A DNA stretch of 7,971 nt, taken from contig JAGGYO010000026.1 in assembly GCA_021162505.1 (NCBI GenBank), forward strand, positions 1 to 7,971, written 5' to 3'. Shown piece after piece: positions 1 through 5,678 of the stretch (positions are counted from its first letter, which is position 1; each line of letters opens with the position of its first letter). The DNA comes from a bacterium. Lineage in GTDB: Bacteria; AUK180. The notes beneath the pieces are model-generated. The model did not search any database. It saw only the letters and a program-made list of their open reading frames with translations, and was not told the DNA's origin. The position numbers and the translations under genes were made by a program.

Positions 1-1
1 A

Positions 2-64
2 TACAACTTTCGGGATGAAATTATAATGATGCAAAGGGGGGTGTTTCGGGATGTTTTTCGATGA
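2..64 (+). CDS. possible 3' end of an upstream gene (partial)
   Basis: Frame 2 is open from the window edge to a TGA at 62-64 and would encode the last 20 residues of an upstream protein. The other two forward frames close within 25 bases. The stretch contains the element TTTCGGGATG twice (8-17 and 44-53), exactly 36 bases or 12 codons apart, so the peptide reads FRDE then FRDV, ending FRDVFR. It is rich in Arg and Phe, as a protein C-terminus could be. I do not recognise a family from so few residues, and an open frame this short can arise by chance. The promoter at 79-107 starts 15 bases after the stop, which fits a boundary between two transcription units. Confidence 0.3.
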   Translation, partial: YNFRDEIIMMQRGVFRDVFR

Positions 65-78
65 TTCAAATCGAGATA

Positions 79-107
79 TTGAAAAAAAGCGGAATAAGTA
101 TTATAAT
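79..107 (+). promoter_or_regulatory. sigma-70-type promoter for queH, giving a near-leaderless transcript
   Basis: TTGAAA (79-84) and TATAAT (102-107) are separated by exactly 17 bases. The -10 is a perfect consensus hexamer and the -35 matches four of six positions. Transcription would be expected to begin about 7 bases after the -10, near 113-115, only three to five bases before the queH ATG at 118. The message would therefore have essentially no leader and no Shine-Dalgarno site. A short dyad, TTCAA (65-69) with TTGAA (79-83), overlaps the -35 and could be an operator, but the arms are only 5 bp. Confidence 0.7.
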
Positions 108-117
108 ATAAAATATT

Positions 118-717
118 ATGGAAATAAAAAAAACAAAATTACTTATTCATATCTGTTGTGAACCGGATGCAGTTTATGCTGTTCCATCAATGAGAAACGA
201 ATATGATCTCGCCGGCTTCTTTTTCAATCCTAATATTCATCCGAAAGAAGAGTATGAAAAGAGATTATCAGAGGTTAAAAGGATGAGTAATCTGCAGAAA
301 TGGGAGCTTATCGTGGGGGATTATAATATCAGGGTATGGTTTGATAAGATTAAAGAACATAAATGGGATGGTGAATATTCTGAGCGTTGTAGGGCGTGTA
401 TAAAACATTCTTTAACTAATACGGCAAGATTTGCAAAAGAGAATAATTACGATCTTTTTGCCACAACACTTACAAATTCACCGAGAAAGAAGATCGAAAT
501 GCTTGATGAGATCGGAAATGAAGTTGAAAGGGAAATCGGGATTAAATATTTGCACACAAATTTTAAAAAGAAAAACGGTTATTTAAAAAGTATCAAAATG
601 TCAAAGGTATTGAATATATACCGCCAGAATTACTGCGGTTGCATATATAGCAAAATAGAGAAGGAGCAATCCATAGGAGGTAAATATGGACGAGAAATTA
701 TTAAAACTTCTAAGTGA
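118..717 (+). CDS. queH: epoxyqueuosine reductase QueH
   Basis: QueH (formerly DUF208) carries out the last step of queuosine synthesis in the cytoplasm. It reduces epoxyqueuosine to queuosine at the wobble base of tRNAs for Asp, Asn, His and Tyr, replacing the unrelated cobalamin-dependent QueG. The 199 residues match the family length and show its signatures in order: HICCEPD at 11-17, FNPNIHPKEEYEKR at 36-49, CRAC at 91-94, ATTLTNSPRKK at 115-125 and YCGC at 172-175. The six cysteines (13, 14, 91, 94, 173, 175) and Asp17 are the expected metal-site residues; thermophilic QueH proteins also carry Asp after CCxP, as I recall. The start is fixed because an in-frame TAA lies at 109-111 and no other start codon precedes the HxCC motif. 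There is no Shine-Dalgarno, and the promoter at 79-107 makes the mRNA nearly leaderless. The 3' end overlaps mrp by 32 bases. Confidence 0.93.
   Translation: MEIKKTKLLIHICCEPDAVYAVPSMRNEYDLAGFFFNPNIHPKEEYEKRLSEVKRMSNLQKWELIVGDYNIRVWFDKIKEHKWDGEYSERCRACIKHSLTNTARFAKENNYDLFATTLTNSPRKKIEMLDEIGNEVEREIGIKYLHTNFKKKNGYLKSIKMSKVLNIYRQNYCGCIYSKIEKEQSIGGKYGREIIKTSK
675..681 (+). promoter_or_regulatory. strong Shine-Dalgarno of mrp inside queH
   Basis: AGGAGGT lies 4 bases before the ATG at 686, inside the last codons of queH. It fixes the mrp start despite the unusually long 32-base overlap, and it lets ribosomes finishing queH re-initiate on mrp. Confidence 0.75.
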
Positions 718-1738
718 GATCAATTATCCCGACATGGAAAGGGATATCGTTGACTTTAAAATGGTGAAGGTTGCTGAATTCACCGGCAATGATGAGATTC
801 TAATTATATTAAAAAATATAACCAATGAAGAAAAGTTCAATATACTGAAAAAAAATATTGAAGATAAGATGAAAGGTGAATTTCCTGAGAAAAAGGTAAC
901 AGTCGAATTGGTGAAAAAAGAAGTAAAAAATATTGAAGTTGGTGCCCAACTAGGTGAGAAGGAAAAGAGTTTATCACATATTAAACATGTTATTGCAGTT
1001 GGTTCAGGCAAAGGCGGAGTCGGCAAATCCACAGTAGCGGTTAATCTTGCTATTGCAATGTCCAAGAAGGGTTATAAGGTAGGTCTTTTGGATGCTGATA
1101 TCTGGGGACCATCGGTTCCTACCATGCTTGGAACAGAGGATGAACATCCTTTTGTAAATGAGAAAAAAAAGATATTGCCCATTGAAAACTATGGTATTTA
1201 TATGATGTCTATTGGGTATTTTATTGAAAAAAATCTACCCCTTATCTGGAGAGGGCCGCTTGTAACAGGTGCATTAAAGCAATTAATGAATGATGTTGAA
1301 TGGCCGGCATTGGATTATCTTTTTATTGATATGCCTCCGGGAACAGGTGATATACAATTGACCCTATCGAGTGACGCAAAAATAGATGGGGTGGTCATCG
1401 TCTCAACCCCACAGAAGATCGCTTATATTGATGCTATTAAAGGGATTGTAATGTTTCAAAAACTCAATATTCCAATTATAGGTATTGTTGAGAATATGAG
1501 CTATTTCCAATGTCCGGATACTGGAAAGAAGCACTTTATATTTGGTAAAGGCGGCGGGGAATATGTTGCAGCAAATTATAATATAGATTTAATAAGTGAG
1601 ATCCCAATAGATCCAAAGGTTACAATCCAGGGTGATGAGGGTGTTCCCATAACCGAGGGATTACCGGGGTCCCCGGTTACAAAAGCATATGTAGCAGCTT
1701 GTGATAAGATAGTAAATTTTAAATATAAGGCAAAATAA
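686..1738 (+). CDS. mrp: Mrp/ApbC/NBP35-family P-loop ATPase, probable Fe-S carrier, with an incomplete CxxC
   Basis: Members of this cytoplasmic family bind ATP, dimerise, and receive and deliver iron-sulfur clusters to apo-proteins. Residues 1 to about 80 form a diverged MIP18/DUF59-type domain (Pro15 and DIV at 20-22 survive). The ATPase domain follows: deviant Walker A GSGKGGVGKS at 106-115 with signature Lys109, DADIWGPS at 137-144, WRGPLVTGALKQL at 188-200, IDMPPGTGD at 214-222, STPQ at 240-243 and ENMSYF at 269-274. The 350-residue length is normal for a DUF59-Mrp protein. The oddity is at 276-279: the family's cluster-binding CxxC reads CPDT, so only Cys276 remains. Some Mrp relatives lack these cysteines altogether, so this protein may be an altered carrier or a non-carrier ATPase. 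It sits between queH and an Fe-S helicase, both potential clients. An AGGAGGT supports the start. Confidence 0.93.
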   Translation: MDEKLLKLLSEINYPDMERDIVDFKMVKVAEFTGNDEILIILKNITNEEKFNILKKNIEDKMKGEFPEKKVTVELVKKEVKNIEVGAQLGEKEKSLSHIKHVIAVGSGKGGVGKSTVAVNLAIAMSKKGYKVGLLDADIWGPSVPTMLGTEDEHPFVNEKKKILPIENYGIYMMSIGYFIEKNLPLIWRGPLVTGALKQLMNDVEWPALDYLFIDMPPGTGDIQLTLSSDAKIDGVVIVSTPQKIAYIDAIKGIVMFQKLNIPIIGIVENMSYFQCPDTGKKHFIFGKGGGEYVAANYNIDLISEIPIDPKVTIQGDEGVPITEGLPGSPVTKAYVAACDKIVNFKYKAK

Positions 1739-1830
1739 TGGATGAAGAGTATCTTCTTCAACCCGAAAAAATAATCGATCAAGATATTACGATCATTCCT
1801 ATTTTCTGTGAGATAGCGCGGAATGAGTGA
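1738..1830 (+). CDS. possible 30-residue coupled ORF between mrp and the helicase
   Basis: An ORF of 30 codons exactly fills the gap between mrp and the helicase. Its ATG overlaps the mrp stop (TAATG, 1736-1740), and its TGA (1828-1830) overlaps the helicase start (ATGAGTGA, 1823-1830). A weak AAGG lies at 1727-1730. The peptide begins MDEEYLLQPEKII, ends CEIARNE and resembles no family I know. The helicase ATG has no Shine-Dalgarno of its own, and an in-frame TAG at 1814-1816 blocks any upstream start. Translation of this small ORF could therefore bring ribosomes to the helicase, acting as a coupling leader peptide. It could also be a chance open frame, or the true N-terminus of the helicase displaced by a frameshift. 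Confidence 0.45.
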   Translation: MDEEYLLQPEKIIDQDITIIPIFCEIARNE

Positions 1831-4243
1831 ATATCTAAGTATTAAGGACCTTGATATAAGGGAAATAACATTTTTCTTGTCTCCCGGTGATATGGCTTTC
1901 ACGGAAAAAAAGATATTCTATAATCTGGGTATTGAAAATCCTCACGAGAAGCGTGAAAAAGTATTTGAAATACTCTTAGAAAAATTTAGAAATAAGCCAT
2001 CTATTTTGAAGAATTTCCTTTATTTTCATCTAAATGAGATAAGTAAAAATAGTAAATACAAGCGTTTTGATAAATTATGCAAATATCTATCAAAGGAGAT
2101 CCCGGGCCTCTCAATGTCAGAACCCTCTCTATCACAATTGTTCAAGATGATCCTTAAAGATTATCAGGAAGGAGTGCGGTTTAATACCCCAGATAATATT
2201 GTGAATACAAAAAATGTGGAAGAAGGTTTAAAATCGCTTATAAAAAAAATGGAAAATCAGGGTTTTCAAGAACGCCTTTCTCAGAAAAGAATGGTAAAAG
2301 ATGTAAATGAGGCATTTAACCACAAGGAGAATCTTCTCATTGAAGCCCCGACAGGTACCGGCAAATCTTTGGGCTACCTGATACCCGCAGTATTCCATTC
2401 TTTTCATAGTAAACAGCCGGTTTTCATAAGTTCTTATACAAAATCACTGCAAATCCAGCTTTATAAAAAAGAAGTGAAATACTTGAAAAAGATCTTTGGT
2501 GATTTCAAAACTACCATATTTTTCGGCAGGGAAAACTATCCATGCTTATATAAATTAAATTATCTTATCATTGAAGAACAAGGTATTTTTCTGGATGAAA
2601 AGTTCTTCATATATTTTGGTATAATTACACAACTATTGGATTCCTTCCTTAATGATACCATACCAGTTTTTATTGTTCCTAAATCCTTTGCAAATGAAGA
2701 TGATTTTTTACAAATATTTAGTGAGATCTCAGCCAAAAAAGATGATTGTCCGGGGAAAAAATGTCCCTTTTACAATCAATGTCCATATTTTTCTGCAATA
2801 AAGAACATTAAAAGTTCTAATATTGTTATATTAAACCATTGGAATCTTATAACCTATCTTGCGGAACAGAATTATGAAAATATAAAGGTAATTATTGATG
2901 AAGCGGATAAATTCGAGTCGGCAGCAACCTCATGTTTTACCGAGGAGATATCAAATTATTATATTTTCCGTGTTTTAAAGAAAATAAGTTCATCAAAGAG
3001 CACACTTTTTAAAACATTGGAAGATCTATTATGGGACACCAAAAAGATAAAGCACGATGCAAAATCAAAATTTATAAAATCGGTAAAGACCCATTTGAAC
3101 CGTTTAAGAAGGAAAATGATGGGTTTTAGCAAATTATTGAAAGGGGATATTGAACTTAATTTATATGAAGGTCAAGAGCATGAGAAATTTGAACAGATAA
3201 TATTATTTTTGGGAGTGTTAAAGAGAGATCTCTATACGCTTTTAACGGAAATTGTGGATTTTACCGAGGATTGGAAGGAAATATTGGGTGAAGAATTCTT
3301 CCTTAATGCACGCTTTGTATCTGTCATTGATAGTTTGAACAGTATTTATGATACATTGACCAAATCTCTGGCTCAGGATAATATTATAGAGGGAACAGAG
3401 TGGCTGGCAATTTTTGCAGATGATAAGAATTCCGGATGGAAATTATCAATTACCCCAGTTATTGTTTCTGAAATACTTAAAAAGCACTTTTATCCTAATT
3501 TTGAAACAATGATCTTTACTTCGGCGACTATCTATGTAAATAATTCACCTGATTATTTTTTAGAACTTCTGGGAGTAGAAGAATACAATATTAAAAAATT
3601 ACCCGGTGTTTTCAATTTGGAAGATCAAATGAAGGTATATATCATCAGTGATATACCCACTTATAATTTTAGGAATAATAATGAATTCAGGAAAGAAGCA
3701 TCACATATTCTCAATAAGATGGTGAATCATTTCAATGGAAAAACCTTGATCTTATTCAGCAGTTATAGCGATATGTACTATACCTATAATCACTTAAAAG
3801 AAAATTCACATAGGGTAGAAGTACTCATGCAGAAATCGAGTATGTGGTCTCGTGAATATGTCAATGAAAAATTTAAATTGGGAATGAACTCCGTACTATT
3901 GGGTGTTAAGGCATATTGGTACGGCGTGGATTTCCCAGGGGATATTTTACAATATTTGATACTTTATAAGATGCCGTATTTGCCACCCTATGATATACTC
4001 GTGAAAAAAAGGATGGAATATATTGATGATTATCTTATCAAAGATGCAAAACTCTCTTTTAAGCAAGCGGTTGGCCGGCTTATTCGCCGTGAGGATGATA
4101 TTGGCGCTGTAATAATCCTTGATAAAAGGATAATGTCCAACCATCATAAAAATGTATTTCTCACTGAATTGGATAATAATGTGGAGATAAAATTTGTCAA
4201 TTATGAAGATATTATTTCCCTATCGGATAAATTCTTAAAATGA
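1823..4243 (+). CDS. DinG/XPD-type superfamily 2 DNA helicase with an Fe-S cluster
   Basis: This is an ATP-dependent helicase of the DinG/Rad3/XPD group, which generally unwinds DNA 5' to 3' and clears R-loops, D-loops and repair intermediates. Motifs in the 806 residues are: Q-like FQERLSQKRM at 148-157, Walker A EAPTGTGKS at 174-182, Ia SSYTKSLQ at 203-210, DEAD box IIDEAD at 357-362, III TSAT at 566-569, IV TLILFSSYSD at 641-650, V with YWYGVDFPGD at 698-707, and VI QAVGRLIRR at 748-756. Cysteines 241, 309, 314 and 320 supply the cluster; the last three have the C-x4-C-x5-C spacing I recall for E. coli DinG. The first 145 or so residues are an all-helical-looking region with no DnaQ-type exonuclease motifs, and I cannot assign them. 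There is no Shine-Dalgarno; the start overlaps the small ORF at 1738-1830. The exact subfamily is uncertain, so no symbol is given. Confidence 0.92.
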   Translation: MSEYLSIKDLDIREITFFLSPGDMAFTEKKIFYNLGIENPHEKREKVFEILLEKFRNKPSILKNFLYFHLNEISKNSKYKRFDKLCKYLSKEIPGLSMSEPSLSQLFKMILKDYQEGVRFNTPDNIVNTKNVEEGLKSLIKKMENQGFQERLSQKRMVKDVNEAFNHKENLLIEAPTGTGKSLGYLIPAVFHSFHSKQPVFISSYTKSLQIQLYKKEVKYLKKIFGDFKTTIFFGRENYPCLYKLNYLIIEEQGIFLDEKFFIYFGIITQLLDSFLNDTIPVFIVPKSFANEDDFLQIFSEISAKKDDCPGKKCPFYNQCPYFSAIKNIKSSNIVILNHWNLITYLAEQNYENIKVIIDEADKFESAATSCFTEEISNYYIFRVLKKISSSKSTLFKTLEDLLWDTKKIKHDAKSKFIKSVKTHLNRLRRKMMGFSKLLKGDIELNLYEGQEHEKFEQIILFLGVLKRDLYTLLTEIVDFTEDWKEILGEEFFLNARFVSVIDSLNSIYDTLTKSLAQDNIIEGTEWLAIFADDKNSGWKLSITPVIVSEILKKHFYPNFETMIFTSATIYVNNSPDYFLELLGVEEYNIKKLPGVFNLEDQMKVYIISDIPTYNFRNNNEFRKEASHILNKMVNHFNGKTLILFSSYSDMYYTYNHLKENSHRVEVLMQKSSMWSREYVNEKFKLGMNSVLLGVKAYWYGVDFPGDILQYLILYKMPYLPPYDILVKKRMEYIDDYLIKDAKLSFKQAVGRLIRREDDIGAVIILDKRIMSNHHKNVFLTELDNNVEIKFVNYEDIISLSDKFLK

Positions 4244-4368
4244 AACATTGTATGGATAGGGTACTCCTAATTAAAGTGACCAATAAGAAATATTTCGGAT
4301 TTTTTAAATTTCCCCTTGATTTTATTTTGAATTTTTATTATAATGAGTTAAGAGAGGTAAAGATATGA
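4240..4368 (+). CDS. possible 42-residue coupled ORF between the helicase and nfeD
   Basis: The 121-base interval after the helicase holds an ORF of 42 codons whose ATG overlaps the helicase TGA (ATGA, 4240-4243) and whose TGA overlaps the NfeD start (ATGA, 4365-4368). The peptide starts MKHCMDRVLLIKV, ends NELREVKI, is basic and aromatic, and resembles no family known to me. The same bases carry a near-consensus promoter (4316-4344), so the second half of the frame is also explained by promoter sequence. No good Shine-Dalgarno precedes the ATG. An open frame of this length is not rare in AT-rich DNA. The case for it rests on the double ATGA junction, which mirrors the small ORF on the helicase's other side. 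Confidence 0.3.
   Translation: MKHCMDRVLLIKVTNKKYFGFFKFPLDFILNFYYNELREVKI
4316..4344 (+). promoter_or_regulatory. sigma-70-type promoter for the nfeD-slipin-HU unit
   Basis: TTGATT (4316-4321) and TATAAT (4339-4344) are 17 bases apart, the same architecture as the promoter at 79-107, and both -10 boxes sit in TATTATAAT. The expected start of transcription, near 4351, coincides with the AGAGAGG Shine-Dalgarno (4351-4357), giving a leader of about 14 bases before the ATG at 4365. Genes from nfeD on could thus be expressed independently of queH-mrp-helicase, although no terminator separates the two units. Confidence 0.7.
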
Positions 4369-4646
4369 ATGTTTGGGTGATTCTATTAATAATCTTAATT
4401 ATTGTGTTGTCAGTGTTTGCCGTTATTTATACGATCAAGGCATTCTATAATAAGGTCTCCACCGGAGAAGAGGGTCTGATTGGTAGGCAAGGTATTGCAG
4501 AGTCGAGTATAAATAGAGAGAAGGGAAAGATCTTCATCAACGGTGAGCATTGGAATGCAATAAGTACAAAGAATATAGCGAAAGGTAAAAAAGTCATAGT
4601 TTTAAAAGTATTAGAGAACCTTATATTAAGGGTAAAGGAGGTATAG
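4365..4646 (+). CDS. short NfeD-family membrane protein with an OB-fold domain
   Basis: This 93-residue protein is the short form of the NfeD family, lacking the ClpP-like protease domain of long NfeD. Residues 4-25 form one hydrophobic membrane helix. Residues from about 35 to the end match the NfeD C-terminal OB-fold: GEEGLIGRQGIAES at 34-47, then GKIFINGEHWNAIS at 54-67, then KGKKVIVLKVLENLIL at 73-88. The core Gly-x-Val/Ile-x-Ile/Val-x-Gly-Glu-x-Trp pattern is intact. NfeD proteins are typically encoded next to an SPFH protein, and the OB-fold is thought to bind it at the membrane. Here the slipin gene starts on the base after the TAG. AGAGAGG at 4351-4357 supports the start. The precise cellular role of the pair is unsettled; membrane microdomain organisation and membrane-protein quality control are the usual proposals. 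Confidence 0.88.
   Translation: MNVWVILLIILIIVLSVFAVIYTIKAFYNKVSTGEEGLIGRQGIAESSINREKGKIFINGEHWNAISTKNIAKGKKVIVLKVLENLILRVKEV
4635..4642 (+). promoter_or_regulatory. Shine-Dalgarno of the slipin gene
   Basis: AAGGAGGT lies 4 bases before the ATG at 4647, inside the last codons of the NfeD gene. It is one of the strongest ribosome sites in the window and fixes the slipin start immediately after the NfeD TAG. Confidence 0.75.
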
Positions 4647-5405
4647 ATGGCACAATTTTGGTGGTTTATTGGTTTTGTAGTAGTAGTTTTGATGTTCTCG
4701 ATCAAAGTAATTCCGGAATACGAACGCGCGATCGTTTTTAGATTAGGGCGTTTATTACCAGTTCCTAAGGGACCGGGTCTATTTTTTATTTGGCCTATTC
4801 TTGACCAAATTAGAAGAGTTCCGCTGAGAACTGTTGTTCTGGATGTTCCTCCGCAAGATATTATTACCAAGGACAATGTGTCCATAAATGTAAATGCTGT
4901 TGTTTATTTCCGTGTTGTAGATCCCAATAGAGCCATTGTTGAGGTTGAAAATTATAGATATGCCACTTCTCAGTTGGCACAAACAACATTAAGGAGTATT
5001 TTGGGTCAGGTTGAACTTGATGAACTATTGTCTGAAAGAGAGAAATTAAATGTGAGTTTACAAGAGATCTTGGATAAACAAACAGACCCTTGGGGGATCA
5101 AGGTTTCAATGGTAGAAGTAAAACAAGTGGACCTCCCGGAAGAGATGAAGAGAGCCATGGCTTATCAGGCGGAAGCCGAAAGAGAAAGGCGAGCAAAGGT
5201 CATTCATGCAGAAGGTGAGTTTCAAGCAAGTGAAAAGTTATTTCAAGCATCAAGTGTGATTTCAAAAAATCCAGTTGCTTTACAATTAAGATATTTACAG
5301 GCACTTACGGAAATTTCAGCAGAGAAGAACTCCACGATAGTATTTCCTCTGCCAATTGAGATCTTTAAGCATTTTTTAAATATGAACAAAGGAGGAGATA
5401 AATGA
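4647..5405 (+). CDS. slipin (stomatin-like SPFH/band 7 membrane protein)
   Basis: Slipins are bacterial and archaeal stomatin homologues. They are anchored in the cytoplasmic membrane and oligomerise into scaffolds that organise membrane proteins and lipids. The 252 residues show a hydrophobic anchor at about 5-20, IKVIPEYERAIVFRLGR at 19-35 and the SPFH core to about 160. A Glu/Arg/Ala-rich helix follows (about 164-205, including QAEAERERRAK at 174-184), and the hallmark NSTIVFPLP lies at 228-236. Agreement with the family is close along the whole length, and the gene appears full-length. It directly follows its usual partner nfeD, as in many genomes, and its stop overlaps the HU-type gene by ATGA. 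Other SPFH members such as FtsH-associated HflK/HflC lack the NSTIVFPLP ending, so the slipin assignment is firm; which membrane process it serves here is unknown. Confidence 0.95.
   Translation: MAQFWWFIGFVVVVLMFSIKVIPEYERAIVFRLGRLLPVPKGPGLFFIWPILDQIRRVPLRTVVLDVPPQDIITKDNVSINVNAVVYFRVVDPNRAIVEVENYRYATSQLAQTTLRSILGQVELDELLSEREKLNVSLQEILDKQTDPWGIKVSMVEVKQVDLPEEMKRAMAYQAEAERERRAKVIHAEGEFQASEKLFQASSVISKNPVALQLRYLQALTEISAEKNSTIVFPLPIEIFKHFLNMNKGGDK
5388..5395 (+). promoter_or_regulatory. Shine-Dalgarno of the HU-type gene inside the slipin gene
   Basis: AAAGGAGG lies 6 bases before the ATG at 5402 and is contained in the slipin C-terminal codons. It fixes the HU start and implies coupled or re-initiated translation across the ATGA junction. 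Confidence 0.7.
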
Positions 5406-5671
5406 CAAAAAATGACATTGTCGAATTAGTTGCAAGAGAATTAAATGTTACGAATGTACAGGGAAAGATCATTGTCAACATTATTGTTAATGAGTTGCAA
5501 AAATCTTTGGTAAAGGGTAAAAGAATTCAGATCAGGGGATTGGGAAGTTTCATTGTCAAAAAAAGAGAAAAGATGAATAGAAGACACCCGGGAACAGGCA
5601 AGATTATAACCATTCCAAAACAAAAAGTAGTGAGATTTATTCCTGGAAAAAATCTTAAGAACATTAAGTAA
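5402..5671 (+). CDS. HU/IHF-family DNA-binding protein
   Basis: HU/IHF proteins dimerise, bend DNA and package the nucleoid. The 89 residues match the usual 90. The N-terminal helices (about 3-38) begin TKNDIVELVA, the central signature RIQIRGLGSFIVKKRE spans 41-56, and the arm contains RRHPGTGK at 60-67 with Pro63, the residue that intercalates at DNA kinks. IPKQKVVRFIPGKNLK at 71-86 completes the fold. The usual Arg-Asn-Pro at the arm tip is Arg-His-Pro here, a small deviation. Phe50 follows GLGS as in the family. The data do not show whether it acts as a homodimer, as an IHF-like subunit, or as one of several paralogues. It overlaps slipin by 4 bases and has a strong Shine-Dalgarno, so it is made from the membrane-scaffold mRNA, an unusual setting for a nucleoid protein. 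Confidence 0.93.
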   Translation: MTKNDIVELVARELNVTNVQGKIIVNIIVNELQKSLVKGKRIQIRGLGSFIVKKREKMNRRHPGTGKIITIPKQKVVRFIPGKNLKNIK

Positions 5672-5678
5672 GTTATTT

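Noticed and set aside
58..83. Small dyads TCGAT/ATCGA (58-62, 70-74) and TTCAA/TTGAA (65-69, 79-83), considered as a terminator or operator
   Set aside because: Arms are only 5 bp, no T-run follows, and the two dyads exclude each other. Such arms are common by chance in AT-rich sequence.
724..1065. Open frame on the - strand opposite mrp
   Set aside because: It lies wholly opposite the DUF59 and Walker A region of a well-supported gene, and the peptide is low-complexity Ser/Phe/Ile, the usual antisense shadow of Lys/Glu-rich coding.
1738..1900. Possible tandem duplication: the small ORF peptide and the helicase N-terminus both run EYL ... DIT/EIT with similar spacing
   Set aside because: The underlying DNA is not similar beyond a few bases, so the resemblance is probably chance.
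1576..1902. Open frame on the - strand across the mrp/helicase junction
   Set aside because: It overlaps the mrp 3' end, the small ORF and the helicase start. It shows no family motif, and the + strand coupling explains the region better.
4280..4312. GAAATATTTC palindrome (4287-4296) followed by a T-rich stretch, considered as a helicase terminator
   Set aside because: The palindrome is short, A/T only apart from its ends, and leaves no room for a loop. It is too weak for an intrinsic terminator.
4445..4885. Long open frame on the - strand opposite nfeD and the slipin start
   Set aside because: Both + strand genes match their families closely. The antisense peptide has no recognisable domain and no clear promoter or ribosome site.
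5441..5623. Short - strand frame opposite the HU-type gene
   Set aside because: It is fully contained in a textbook HU gene and has no independent support.
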